Shown here in pieces: positions 17,566 to 25,806 of a DNA stretch of 64,000 nt. Made by a program: the position numbers and the translations under genes. The stretch spans positions 7,688,001 through 7,752,000 of the forward strand of contig CP108521.1 of the NCBI GenBank assembly GCA_035999765.1. Reading direction: 5' to 3'. The DNA comes from Streptomyces sp. NBC_01231 (GTDB taxonomy: Bacteria > Actinomycetota > Actinomycetes > Streptomycetales > Streptomycetaceae). The stretch's first letter is position 1; each line of letters opens with the position of its first letter. The notes below the pieces were generated by a model. That model was not told where the DNA came from. It was given only the letters and a program-made list of their open reading frames with translations, and ran no database searches.

Positions 17566-18369
17566 ATGCGACGCCTGTTCCCTGTGACCGACGAGACAGC
17601 CGAGACGGTGGCCCGGACCCGCGGTGAGGGTGAGTGGAGCCTTGCCGAGCTGGCCGAGGCCTATGCCTACCCCGAGCCGGAACCCGAGGCCGGCGCCGGC
17701 GGGCCGGGGGTCTGGTTGCGGGCCAACATGGTGTCCACCCTCGACGGGGCCGGCCAGCACGACGGACGTTCGCAGCCCATCTCCAGCGCGGCCGACATGC
17801 GGATCTTCGGCACCCTGCGGGCCCTCGCGGACGTGGTCGTCGTCGGTGCGGAAACGGTACGTCTGGAGGGGTACCGTCCGGCACGCGCGCGGGACGAGTT
17901 CACCGAGGCCCGACAGGCCGCCGGGCAGGGCCCCGCACCGGCGATCGCGGTGGTCAGCGCGAGCCTGGAGCTGGACTTCTCGCTCCCGCTGTTCACCTCG
18001 CCCCTGGTGCCCACCCTGATCCTCACGGGCGCCGCTGCCGCCCCGGACCGGATCGCCACCGCCGAGAAGGCGGGCGCCCGGGTGGTGACCGCCGGGGACG
18101 GCGTCGGCGTGGAGCCCGCCCGTGCCGTCCGGGCGCTGGCCGAGCTCGGTCACACCCGGCTGCTCACCGAGGGCGGCCCGCGGCTGCTCGGTCAGCTGGT
18201 GACCGCCGGAGTGCTCGACGAGCTGTGTCTGACCGTGTCCCCGATGCTCACCGCGGGAGACGCGCAGCGCATCGCCGGGGGGCCCTCGGTCAGGGTGCCG
18301 CAGCGGTTCGCCCTGGTGTCACTGCTGGAGGAGGAGGGTTTCCTGTTCAGCCGGTACCGGCGGACCTGA
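17566..18369 (+). CDS. Pyrimidine reductase family protein (RibD C-terminal-like)
   Basis: 267 residues of the RibD C-terminal/dihydrofolate reductase-like fold: LRANMVSTLDGAGQ, ISSAADMRIFGTLRALADVVVVGAETVR and the NADPH-site block LLTEGGPRLLGQLV are visible. In riboflavin synthesis this fold reduces the ribosyl side chain of the pyrimidine intermediate; stand-alone copies in actinomycetes are numerous and their substrates mostly unknown. The chosen ATG follows a small inverted repeat (CGTGGA-ACAC-TCCACG, 17548-17563) and lacks a strong ribosome-binding site. Confidence 0.85.
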   Translation: MRRLFPVTDETAETVARTRGEGEWSLAELAEAYAYPEPEPEAGAGGPGVWLRANMVSTLDGAGQHDGRSQPISSAADMRIFGTLRALADVVVVGAETVRLEGYRPARARDEFTEARQAAGQGPAPAIAVVSASLELDFSLPLFTSPLVPTLILTGAAAAPDRIATAEKAGARVVTAGDGVGVEPARAVRALAELGHTRLLTEGGPRLLGQLVTAGVLDELCLTVSPMLTAGDAQRIAGGPSVRVPQRFALVSLLEEEGFLFSRYRRT

Positions 18370-18588
18370 GCCCGGTCGGGCGAACAGTGTCGTTTGTTCT
18401 GAAATGGGACGACCAATGCTGCTGGGCCCCGACATCGCCGGAATGTTTTCGTTCGGTTCGGTTTCCGGCGGGCACACTGAATCCGGCAGTACCCGTGCGA
18501 TCACGGGGCAGGATGGTTTCCGCAGGGCCTGGCAGGCCGACGCGGAAGAGAAGATCCGCCCGGGTCTTCGAAGGAGAAGGGGCGTTTG

Positions 18589-19062
18589 GTGTTCACAAGC
18601 GTTTTGATGATCGAGAAGGCCCTGACGTCCGCCGATGTGGAGTTCGTCACCACCTTGCACGGTGACGAGCAGGTCGGGTTCCATGTGCTGCTGCAGCCGC
18701 GCGGCGACCAGGCGGACCGGCTGCTGCGGGCCATTGACGACGTCGCGCTCGGCGAGCTCGACGATGCGGCGCGGGAGCGGGAGACGCCGGAGGGCCAGGA
18801 GGCGAGGGGGCCCGCGGAGCAGGCGCTCGACGTGTCCCTGAGGGCCCTGCGGGCGGCCGGCAGCGAGGCGGACGGGCGGCTGATCGAGGACCACCCGCTG
18901 GACGCGCTGAAGTCCCTCGTGGAGGAGATCGGCGCGGACGAGGTCATCGTGCTGACCGACCCTCACTACGTCGAGGAGTTCTTCCACCGGGACTGGGCGT
19001 CGCGGGCGCGGCACAAGGTGGGGGTGCCGGTGCTGAAGCTGTTCTCCCACAGCAAGACGTAG
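18589..19062 (+). CDS. Conserved actinobacterial protein, universal-stress-like C-terminus
   Basis: 157 residues from a GTG preceded by AAGGAGAAGGGG. The N-terminus (MFTSVLMIEKALTSADVEFV) and the C-terminal block DALKSLVEEIGADEVIVLTD followed by WASRARHKVGVPVLKL resemble the Rossmann-like end of universal stress proteins and related permease tails. Relatives are, as I recall, sometimes labelled indole-3-glycerol phosphate synthase, which the sequence does not support: no TIM-barrel motifs are present. It precedes murC and msrB on the same strand. A tandem repeat begins at its stop codon. Confidence 0.7.
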   Translation: MFTSVLMIEKALTSADVEFVTTLHGDEQVGFHVLLQPRGDQADRLLRAIDDVALGELDDAARERETPEGQEARGPAEQALDVSLRALRAAGSEADGRLIEDHPLDALKSLVEEIGADEVIVLTDPHYVEEFFHRDWASRARHKVGVPVLKLFSHSKT

Positions 19063-19118
19063 CCGTCAGCTGGATGTAGTCGTCGGCGAGACGTAGTCGT
19101 CAGCAAGGCGTAGCCGTC
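19059..19118 (+). repeat. Four 17-bp tandem repeats starting at a stop codon
   Basis: GTAGYCGTC occurs at 19059, 19076, 19093 and 19110, exactly 17 bp apart, within longer similar units (CAGCAAGACGTAGCCGTCAG-type). The first copy contains the TAG of the upstream gene. Confidence 0.85.
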
Positions 19119-19144
19119 CGGGTGCGGGTCCGTCGTGGCTGGTC

Positions 19145-19161
19145 GCGCGGTTTCCCCGCGC
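19145..19161 (+). terminator. Hairpin upstream of murC, Streptomyces repeat-like
   Basis: GCGCGG-TTTCC-CCGCGC forms a six-bp stem. The surrounding GGTCGCGCGGTTTCCCCGCG resembles an intergenic repeat I remember as common downstream of Streptomyces genes. It may end transcription of the preceding gene. Confidence 0.45.
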
Positions 19162-19237
19162 CCCTGGGTCTGCCGCGACCGCCCCGCGCAATAAGGTGGG
19201 GCCTCACCGTCGTATCGCACCCCTGGGAGAAACACAC

Positions 19238-20632
19238 ATGGCACCCGGCCTCCCCACCGCCATGGACCGACCGCACTTCATCGGCATCGGCGGCGCCGGG
19301 ATGTCGGGCATCGCGAAGATCCTCGCGCAGCGCGGGGCCCGGGTGGCGGGAAGCGACGCCAAGGAGACCGAAACCGCCCAGGCGCTGCGGGCACTGGGCG
19401 CGACCGTGCACATCGGGCACGCGACGGAGCATCTGGCCGACGACGCCACCTGTGTCGTCGTCTCGTCGGCGATCCGGGCCGACAACCCGGAGCTGGCGCG
19501 GGCGGCCGAGCTGGGCATCCCGGTGGTCCACCGTGCGGACGCCCTCGCCCGGCTGATGGACGGCCTGCGTCCGATCGCGGTCGCCGGCACCCACGGCAAG
19601 ACCACGACCACGTCGATGCTCGCCGTGTCGCTGAGCGAGCTGGGCCTTCAGCCGTCGTACGCGATCGGCGGGGACCTGGACGTCCCGGGCTCCAACGCCC
19701 GGCACGGCGACGGCGAGATCTTCGTCGCAGAGGCGGACGAATCGGACCGCAGCTTCCACAAGTACGCCCCCGAGGTCGCGATCGTCCTCAACGTCGAGCT
19801 CGACCACCACGCGAACTACGCGTCGATGGACGAGATCTACGAGTCCTTCGAGACGTTCGCCGGTCGGGTCACCCCGGGCGGCACGCTGGTGATCGCGGCG
19901 GACCAGGGCGGCGCGCGCGAGCTGACGCGTCGGGTGGCGGCCGGTGACCTGCGCGTGGTGACGTACGGCGAGTCCGACGACGCGGACGTACGGATCCTGT
20001 CCGTGACGGCCCAGGGGCTGAAGAGCGAGGTCGCCGTCCTCCTGGACGGCGAGGAGCGCACCTTCGCGGTCTCCGTGCCCGGCCGGCACTACGCGCACAA
20101 CGCGGTGGCCGCGCTGGCCGCCGGTGTGGCGCTGGGCGTCCCGGCCGCCGAACTGGCGCCGGCGCTGGCCGCGTACACGGGCGTCAAGCGGCGCCTCCAG
20201 CTGAAGGGCGAGGAGGCGGGTGTGCAGGTCATCGACTCCTACGCGCACCACCCGACCGAGATGACGGCGGACCTGGAGGCCATGCGTGCGGCGGCCGGGG
20301 ACGCGCGCATCGTGGTCGTCTACCAGCCGCACCTGTTCTCCCGCACCCAGGAGCTGGGCAAGGAGATGGGCGAGGCCCTGGCCCTGGCCGACGCCTCGGT
20401 CGTCCTCGACATCTACCCGGCCCGCGAGGACCCGATCCCCGGGGTGACGAGCGAGCTGATCATGGCGGCGGCCAGGGCCGCGGGCGCGGACGTGACCGCG
20501 GTCCACGACAAGGGCGAGGTGCCGGAGCTCGTCGCGGGAATGGCGAAGCCCGGTGATCTCGTTCTCACCATGGGCGCGGGAGATGTGACGGACCTCGGCC
20601 CGCGCATCCTGGACCGTCTCGCACAGAAGTGA
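19238..20632 (+). CDS. murC: UDP-N-acetylmuramate--L-alanine ligase MurC
   Basis: 464 residues. The N-terminal Rossmann motif HFIGIGGAGMSGIAKIL, the Mur ligase ATP loop AGTHGKTTTTSM (near residue 115), the magnesium/substrate block EADESDRSF and the C-terminal SYAHHPTEMTADLEA are all in the expected order. MurC adds L-alanine to UDP-MurNAc, the first amino acid of the peptidoglycan stem peptide, in the cytoplasm. GGGAGA precedes the ATG at 19238. The end of the gene is duplicated in tandem, with a second stop 15 bp later. Lying outside the dcw cluster is normal for Streptomyces murC. Confidence 0.96.
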   Translation: MAPGLPTAMDRPHFIGIGGAGMSGIAKILAQRGARVAGSDAKETETAQALRALGATVHIGHATEHLADDATCVVVSSAIRADNPELARAAELGIPVVHRADALARLMDGLRPIAVAGTHGKTTTTSMLAVSLSELGLQPSYAIGGDLDVPGSNARHGDGEIFVAEADESDRSFHKYAPEVAIVLNVELDHHANYASMDEIYESFETFAGRVTPGGTLVIAADQGGARELTRRVAAGDLRVVTYGESDDADVRILSVTAQGLKSEVAVLLDGEERTFAVSVPGRHYAHNAVAALAAGVALGVPAAELAPALAAYTGVKRRLQLKGEEAGVQVIDSYAHHPTEMTADLEAMRAAAGDARIVVVYQPHLFSRTQELGKEMGEALALADASVVLDIYPAREDPIPGVTSELIMAAARAAGADVTAVHDKGEVPELVAGMAKPGDLVLTMGAGDVTDLGPRILDRLAQK

Positions 20633-20647
20633 CTCGCACAGAAGTAA
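20618..20647 (+). repeat. 15-bp tandem duplication spanning the murC stop
   Basis: CTCGCACAGAAGTGA (20618-20632) is followed immediately by CTCGCACAGAAGTAA (20633-20647), 14 of 15 identical and in the same frame. This gives two stops separated by a repeated Leu-Ala-Gln-Lys. Confidence 0.95.
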
Positions 20648-20661
20648 AGGGGTTGGCCAAC

Positions 20662-21069
20662 ATGTCGTACGACGTCGAGAAGCCGGACGAGCAGTGGCGC
20701 GCGGAGCTGACCCCGTCCGAGTACGCCGTGCTGCGTCAGGCGGGGACCGAGCCCGCCTTTACGGGTGAGTACACCGACACCAAGACCCAGGGCGTCTACT
20801 CCTGCCGTGCCTGCGGTGCCGAACTGTTCACCTCCACGACGAAGTTCGAGTCGCACTGCGGCTGGCCGAGCTTCTTCGATCCACGCGATTCGGATGCCGT
20901 GGAACTCGTGGCCGACGGTTCGCACGGAATGGTGCGTACCGAAGTGCGGTGTGCGCGGTGCGGCTCGCATCTCGGGCATGTCTTCGAGGGTGAGGGCTAT
21001 CCCACTCCGACCGATCAGCGGTACTGCATCAACTCGATTTCGCTGCGTTTGGTGCCGGGCGAGGGATGA
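20662..21069 (+). CDS. msrB: Peptide-methionine (R)-S-oxide reductase MsrB
   Basis: 135 residues, a standard single-domain MsrB. The structural zinc is held by C48/C51 (CRAC) and C97/C100 (CARC), the catalytic Cys is C122 in RYCINSISL, and HCGWPSFF is present. It repairs methionine-R-sulfoxide in proteins using thioredoxin. The ATG at 20662 was chosen because family members start close to it; a frame open to 20629 would add 11 residues. It is 29 bp from the murC stop and probably co-transcribed. Confidence 0.95.
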   Translation: MSYDVEKPDEQWRAELTPSEYAVLRQAGTEPAFTGEYTDTKTQGVYSCRACGAELFTSTTKFESHCGWPSFFDPRDSDAVELVADGSHGMVRTEVRCARCGSHLGHVFEGEGYPTPTDQRYCINSISLRLVPGEG

Positions 21070-21088
21070 GAAGTACTCAAAAGGGCCG

Positions 21089-21622
21089 ATGATGCAGCGA
21101 TATGCGGTGCGGGCGGCGGCGGTGCTCGGCCTGGTGGCGGTCTTCTGCACGGGGTGCGGCGGTTCCGGAGGCGAGGCGCGTTCGGCCCGGCCGTCGGGCA
21201 GTTCCGCGCCGTCGTCGAGCGAGCCGCCCGCACCGACCAAGGCGGAGATCGCCGAGAAGGTGAAGAACGCTCTGGAGGAGCGCATCTCGGCGGACGAGGA
21301 GAAGCTCGGGTCAGGTGTGGAGTCCTCGTGTTCGCCGACGTCACCCCAGCTCTTCACCGCCAAGTGCCAGGCGGCGGCCGACGTCACATCCGACGCCGCC
21401 GGTCTGGCCTTGCGTGAAATCGACGGGCGTGCGGGATTCGCGACGCTGGACGCCAGTGCGCGGAAAGTCCAGGCGGCCGTACGCAGGTACGCGTCCCTGG
21501 GGTGCGCGACCGAGCCCGCAGCAGCCGACATCCGTCGGGCCTGCCTCGACCCGGCAGCCGTGATAGCGCAGGGATTCTCGGACCTGCGCGACGGGGCCAA
21601 CCTGGGCCTGGCGGGCAAGTAG
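21089..21622 (+). CDS. Putative lipoprotein of unknown function
   Basis: 177 residues. Signal peptide with lipobox-like VFCTGC-GG (Cys at 24, position -3 unusual), then a Ser/Pro/Glu-rich linker to about residue 50 and a helical domain of 125 residues with four Cys in two pairs (SSCSPT, AKCQAA, LGCATE, RRACLD) that could form disulfides outside the membrane. It follows msrB by 19 bp with AAGGG upstream, so it may belong to the same transcript. The start could also be the adjacent ATG at 21092. No known domain recognised. Confidence 0.75.
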   Translation: MMQRYAVRAAAVLGLVAVFCTGCGGSGGEARSARPSGSSAPSSSEPPAPTKAEIAEKVKNALEERISADEEKLGSGVESSCSPTSPQLFTAKCQAAADVTSDAAGLALREIDGRAGFATLDASARKVQAAVRRYASLGCATEPAAADIRRACLDPAAVIAQGFSDLRDGANLGLAGK

Positions 21623-21773
21623 GTGGTAGCGGTGGCTCGAAACCGGTTCGACCTCGGCACGCAGAAGGTCACCACCGACCGGCATCTCCAACGGCCTTAT
21701 GGCCCGCAACAGTTGCAAACGGACGAGGGCTGAGCCGAGGCGCCGGCACTGGTGCTGACGCAGCCCGGCGGGG

Positions 21774-23105
21774 TCAACTCCCGTTCGGCGCGCCCTGACC
21801 CCGTCGGGGGCGGAGCCGGCCGCGCAGCCGGTCGAAGCGGAACGGGGCCAGTTCCTCGGGGCGGCGGCCGGTGCGGACGAACTCGGCCAGCCGGTGGCCG
21901 GTGGCCGGGCCCAGGGTGACGCCCAGCATGCCGTGACCGGTCGCCGCGTAGACGTTGTCGTGGCCCGGTACGCGGTCGATGACCGGGAGCCCGTCCGGGA
22001 GGAAGGGCCGGCCGCCCACCCAGGGATCGCGGATCAGGCCGACCAGGTCGTCCGGATCGTCGAACCAGGGGCCCAGGTAGTGCCGGCTGGCGAGGGCCAC
22101 GGCGACCACCCGACGCCAGTCGAGGCGGTTGTTGTTGCCGCTGAGTTCCATCGTGCCGCCGATCCGCGTGGTCGTGCCGATCGGTGAGGCGACGGCCCGG
22201 CGTTCCCCGAAGTACAGGGTGTGCCGGGGTGCCGGGGTCAGGTCGACGGAGAAGCTGTAGCCCTTGCCCGCCTGCAGCGGCAGCGGGGCGCCGAGGTCGC
22301 TCAGCAGCCGCGCGGAGCGCATCCCGGCCGCGACGACGACGGCGGCACAGGGGATCTCACCCTGGGTGGTCCGCACGGCGGCGACGCGTCCGGCCGAGGA
22401 CCGGAACCCGGTGACGTCCGCCTGCTCGTGGATCTTCACCCCGGCCGCGGCGAGGGACTCTCCCAGTCCTCGGGCGAACGCCTCCGGGTCCACCACGCCC
22501 TCGCCCTCGACGAGGTACGCCGCGCGCACCCCGCTCGACAGGGCGTCGTCCAGCAGCCGGGCCCGGTCGCCGGTGACGACGTCGTCGGGGATCGGGTAGC
22601 GGCCCTCGGCCATCTCCCGCTGGACGGCGAGGTGGTGGCGCGCCTCGGCCGGGGACAGGAAGGCGTGCACCATCCCGGGACGCGTCAGGGTCGTCTCGAC
22701 GCCGGCCTCGCGCAGACCGTCGAAGAGGTCGAACGTGGTGCGGTTCAGCTCGGCGATCGCCGCGTAGCCGCGCCGGAAGGTGTCCGGTGTGCTGCTGCGC
22801 CAGAACCGCCACAGCCAGCGTACGAAGGCCGGGTCAGGGAGCGGACGCAGATACAGCGGCGAGTCCGGGCGCCCCAGTGAGCGCAGCGCGTAGCGGACGA
22901 CACCCGGCGCGGGGACGGGCGTCGAGTGGCTGAGGCAGATCCAGCCCGCGTTGCCCCGGGACACCCCGGAGCCCAGTCCACGCCGCTCGACGATCTCGAC
23001 CGGCAGCCCGGCCGCCGCCAGGTAGTACGCCGTGCACAGGCCGACGACACCGCCCCCCACGACCACGACGGGTCCGGCGCCGGCCGGGCCGGGTGCCGCG
23101 TTCAT
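21774..23105 (-). CDS. FAD-dependent D-amino-acid dehydrogenase-like oxidoreductase (DadA family)
   Basis: 443 residues with the FAD motif VVVVGGGVVGLCTAYYLAAAG, the DadA block GSGVSRGNAGWICLSHSTP and the C-terminal GHGMLGVTLGPATGH. The family oxidises D-amino acids, glycine or cis-4-hydroxy-D-proline at the membrane or in the cytoplasm. Its start overlaps the stop of the amino-acid ABC ATPase (ATGA), so it is the last gene of a four-gene operon, and its substrate is probably what the importer brings in. A D-amino acid or hydroxyproline derivative is a reasonable guess. Confidence 0.85.
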   Translation of the reverse strand: MNAAPGPAGAGPVVVVGGGVVGLCTAYYLAAAGLPVEIVERRGLGSGVSRGNAGWICLSHSTPVPAPGVVRYALRSLGRPDSPLYLRPLPDPAFVRWLWRFWRSSTPDTFRRGYAAIAELNRTTFDLFDGLREAGVETTLTRPGMVHAFLSPAEARHHLAVQREMAEGRYPIPDDVVTGDRARLLDDALSSGVRAAYLVEGEGVVDPEAFARGLGESLAAAGVKIHEQADVTGFRSSAGRVAAVRTTQGEIPCAAVVVAAGMRSARLLSDLGAPLPLQAGKGYSFSVDLTPAPRHTLYFGERRAVASPIGTTTRIGGTMELSGNNNRLDWRRVVAVALASRHYLGPWFDDPDDLVGLIRDPWVGGRPFLPDGLPVIDRVPGHDNVYAATGHGMLGVTLGPATGHRLAEFVRTGRRPEELAPFRFDRLRGRLRPRRGQGAPNGS

Positions 23106-23896
23106 GACGTGGATCCGAACGCGGCGAGGAACTCCCGGGTGCGGGCCTGTGCGGGGTTGTCGATGACGTCCTGCGGCCTGCCCTCCTCCACGATCCGGCC
23201 GCCGTCGACGAAGACGACGTGGTCGGACACCTCCCGGGCGAAGGGGAGTTCGTGGGTGACCAGCAGCATCGTCATTCCGTCGGCGGCCAGTTCGCGCATC
23301 ACGCTCAGCACCTCCCGGGTGGCCTCCGGGTCCAGGGAGGAGGTGGGTTCGTCGAAGAGCAGCACCTCGGGCCTCAGCGCCAGCGCCCTGGCGATGGCGA
23401 CGCGCTGCTGTTCTCCGCCGGAGAGCTGCTCGGGCTGGGCGAGGCCGCGGTGGGCCACGCCGACCCGGCGCAGCAGCGCCACGGCGCGCTCCAGCGCCTC
23501 CTGCTCCGGGATGCCCGCCCTGCGCTGGGCGAGGACGACGTTCTCCACCGCCGTGAGATGCGGGAACAGATGGAAGCGCTGGAACACCATGCCGACGGTG
23601 CGGCGCAGGCGCGGCAGGTCACGGCAGACCGTCCGGCCGTCCTGGTGCACCACTTCGCCGGCCACCTCGACCGTTCCCCGGTCCGGGCGTTCCAACAGGT
23701 TGACGCAGCGCATCAGGGTCGTCTTGCCGCCGCCGCTCTGTCCGATGACGCTCACGATGCGGCCCCGGCCGACCTCCAGGTCCACGTCGTCGAGAACCAC
23801 CCGGCCGTCGAAGGACTTGCGCAGGCCCTCGATGCGGACGACCGCGTCGGTGCGGGCCGGTGGAACGGCTTCCGCCGTGGTGAGGGGCTCGGTCAT
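23102..23896 (-). CDS. Amino-acid ABC transporter ATP-binding protein
   Basis: 264 residues, the usual size for polar amino-acid importers (GlnQ/HisP type). Walker A GQSGGGKTTLMRCVNLLE, Q-loop MVFQRFHLFPHLTA, signature LSGGEQQRVAIARAL, Walker B VLLFDEPTSSLDPE and H-loop VTHELPFAREV are intact. AGGAGG precedes the ATG at 23896. Four-base overlaps on both sides tie it to the permease upstream and the oxidoreductase downstream. Confidence 0.94.
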   Translation of the reverse strand: MTEPLTTAEAVPPARTDAVVRIEGLRKSFDGRVVLDDVDLEVGRGRIVSVIGQSGGGKTTLMRCVNLLERPDRGTVEVAGEVVHQDGRTVCRDLPRLRRTVGMVFQRFHLFPHLTAVENVVLAQRRAGIPEQEALERAVALLRRVGVAHRGLAQPEQLSGGEQQRVAIARALALRPEVLLFDEPTSSLDPEATREVLSVMRELAADGMTMLLVTHELPFAREVSDHVVFVDGGRIVEEGRPQDVIDNPAQARTREFLAAFGSTS

Positions 23897-24648
23897 GCCG
23901 CCGCCTCCTTCCGTGCGATGTCCGTGCCGAGGTCGGCCGCGAGCAGCACGCGGGCCGCGCGCACCCTGCGTCGTCGCCACGGGGACAGGGGGACGCCCGC
24001 CCGCACCTTCCGTTCCAGGAGCAGCAGGAGCTGGGAGAGCGGATAGCACAGGGCGAAGTAGAGGCCGGAGATGACCAGATACACCTCCAGGGCCCGGAAC
24101 GTGGCCGAGGTGATCAGCCGTCCCTCGGACATCAGCTCGGCCGCGGAGACGGTGACCAGCAGGGAGGTGGACTTCAGCAGGTCGACCAGCATGGTGTTGG
24201 TGCCGGGCAGCGCCTGGCGGACGGCCTGCGGCAGCACCACCTGGCCGAAGATGCCCGCCCTGCCGAGCCCCAGTGCCTCGCCCGCCTCGGTCTGTCCGGC
24301 GTGCACCCCGCCGATCGCGGAGCGGAAGATCTCGGAGAGGTAGGCGGCGTAGAAGACGACGAGGCTGACGCAGCCGGCCGTGAACACGTCCAGCCGGACG
24401 CCGGCCGACGCCAGGCCGAAGTACGTCAGGAAGATGATGGCCAGCAGCGGGATGTTCTTGAACACCTCGGTGTAGACGGCGGCCAGAGCCCGCGCGGGCC
24501 AGGCGCGGCTCAGGCGGAGCAGGGCCACCGCGAGGCCGAGCAGTACCGCGCCGACGAAGCTGACCACCGTGTACGAGACGGTACGGCCGAGGGCGTCGAG
24601 CAGGTCGGGCCGGTAGTCGGACCACGGGACCTGGAAGAGACCGGACAT
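23893..24648 (-). CDS. Amino-acid ABC transporter permease
   Basis: 251 residues with the HEAT-type amino-acid permease fold: TVSYTVVSFVGAVLLGLAVALL, EVFKNIPLLAIIFLTYFGLA and the EAA loop EAGEALGLGRAGIFGQVVLPQ that contacts the ATPase. It lies nine bases after the binding-protein stop. A single permease implies a homodimer. The last 30 residues are basic and cytoplasmic. Confidence 0.93.
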   Translation of the reverse strand: MSGLFQVPWSDYRPDLLDALGRTVSYTVVSFVGAVLLGLAVALLRLSRAWPARALAAVYTEVFKNIPLLAIIFLTYFGLASAGVRLDVFTAGCVSLVVFYAAYLSEIFRSAIGGVHAGQTEAGEALGLGRAGIFGQVVLPQAVRQALPGTNTMLVDLLKSTSLLVTVSAAELMSEGRLITSATFRALEVYLVISGLYFALCYPLSQLLLLLERKVRAGVPLSPWRRRRVRAARVLLAADLGTDIARKEAAA

Positions 24649-24657
24649 GTCATCCCC

Positions 24658-25596
24658 TCACTGACCGGCGGGTGCGACGGACGGCGGTGTCCAGTCGGCG
24701 GGCCGGTCCACTCCGCGGCGCGCGGTGGCGACATCGGCGGCCGGCTTCAGGAACTGATCGGGATCACCGCCGTACTTCTTGACCAGCTTCGCCAGCTCGC
24801 CGTTGGTGTACATGGCGTCGATCTGCGCGGAGATCGCCTTCTCCAGCCGCGTGGCCTTCTTGGGGAGGTAGAAGCCGGTCTGGTACGGCTGGAAGTACTG
24901 GTAGGCGGGCTGGGCCTTGACCTGCGCGGCGGTCGGCGGTGTCAGGTACTCCGTGGCGATCTTCAGGTCCGGGCGCTGTTTCTGCGCCGCGATGATGATC
25001 AGCGGGTCGAGGAAGCCGACGTCGACACGGCCCGCGCCGAGGTCGTCGAAGACGCCGTTGGCGTCCGGGTAGGCGTGCAGCTTCGCACCGGGTACGGCCT
25101 GGATCGACTTGACCCAGACATAGCCCTCGACGGTGCCCAGGTTCCGGCCCTTCAGGTCGTCGACGGTCTTGTACGTCTTTCCGTCGCGCACCGCCATCGC
25201 CGGGGGAGAGTAGTAGGGCGGGTCGGTGAACAGGCCCTGTTTCTGCCGGTCGGCGGTCCAGGCGACGCCGCCGATGGTGATGTCCACCCGGCGGGACTGG
25301 ACCCCGGCGAGCATCCCGGCGAAGTCCGTGACCTGGGGCTCGACCTGCAGACCGAGTTTCTTGGCGACGTAGCCGAGGATGTCGCCGTCCAGGCCGACGA
25401 TCGTGTCGTGCTGGACGCTGGTGTAGGGCGCGTACGGCTGCACGGCGACCTTGATGACGCCGGGGGTGAGCGTGCCCAGCGCGGCGGTCTTCGCCGAGAC
25501 TTTCTTCGGGGCGTCGCTGTCCGAACCGCACGCGGCGACCGTGGACAGCGACAGCAGGGCGGACAGGGCGAGAGCGAGCGAGCGCGCACGGATCAT
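24658..25596 (-). CDS. Amino-acid ABC transporter substrate-binding lipoprotein (family 3)
   Basis: 312 residues. Lipoprotein signal with lipobox VAAC-G (Cys near 24), then a two-lobed family-3 binding domain: GVIKVAVQPYAPYTSV, GLDGDILGYVAKKLGL, ITIGGVAWTADRQKQ and LGTVEGYVWVKSI. It should hold polar amino acids or similar small ligands at the cell surface. The start at 25596 is the ATG nearest the signal peptide. First gene of the operon; its promoter lies in the 210-bp region shared with the divergent regulator. Confidence 0.92.
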   Translation of the reverse strand: MIRARSLALALSALLSLSTVAACGSDSDAPKKVSAKTAALGTLTPGVIKVAVQPYAPYTSVQHDTIVGLDGDILGYVAKKLGLQVEPQVTDFAGMLAGVQSRRVDITIGGVAWTADRQKQGLFTDPPYYSPPAMAVRDGKTYKTVDDLKGRNLGTVEGYVWVKSIQAVPGAKLHAYPDANGVFDDLGAGRVDVGFLDPLIIIAAQKQRPDLKIATEYLTPPTAAQVKAQPAYQYFQPYQTGFYLPKKATRLEKAISAQIDAMYTNGELAKLVKKYGGDPDQFLKPAADVATARRGVDRPADWTPPSVAPAGQ

Positions 25597-25806
25597 CGGC
25601 ACGGGCCTTCCGTATCGGCACTGAAGGAACCCGCCGTTCACTGCGCTGTGCCCCCGGCGGGGAGGTGGTGGGGCCATACGTTATGGAGCGGCCCCGTGGC
25701 GCGTCACCGTTCACTCCGTACGAAGTTGTGGCCGGAATCGCTCGCTCCCCTGTACGTTGCGTCCAGTCCGGCTCGTCCGGCTCGCCCCAGGACGGGAGGA
25801 ACGCTC
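25597..25806. promoter_or_regulatory. Divergent promoter region of the importer operon and its regulator
   Basis: 210 bp between two divergent starts. It contains an inverted repeat CCATA-CGT-TATGG (25674-25686) about 80 bp upstream of the importer start, a candidate operator for the neighbouring regulator. No clear -35/-10 pair could be assigned with confidence. Confidence 0.45.

Noticed and set aside
18404..18607. A 67-codon + strand frame before the universal-stress-like gene
   Set aside because: No ribosome site or conserved sequence; the promoter and leader of the next gene probably occupy this stretch.
21640..21680. A tRNA-like TTCGA loop (CGGTTCGACCTCGG) between the lipoprotein and oxidoreductase genes
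   Set aside because: The flanking bases do not form the five-bp T stem and no anticodon or acceptor arm could be drawn.
24301..25806. Extension of the CdaR-type regulator frame upstream by about 500 codons
   Set aside because: The extension is antisense to the importer genes; a GTG with a good ribosome site at 25807 starts the real protein.
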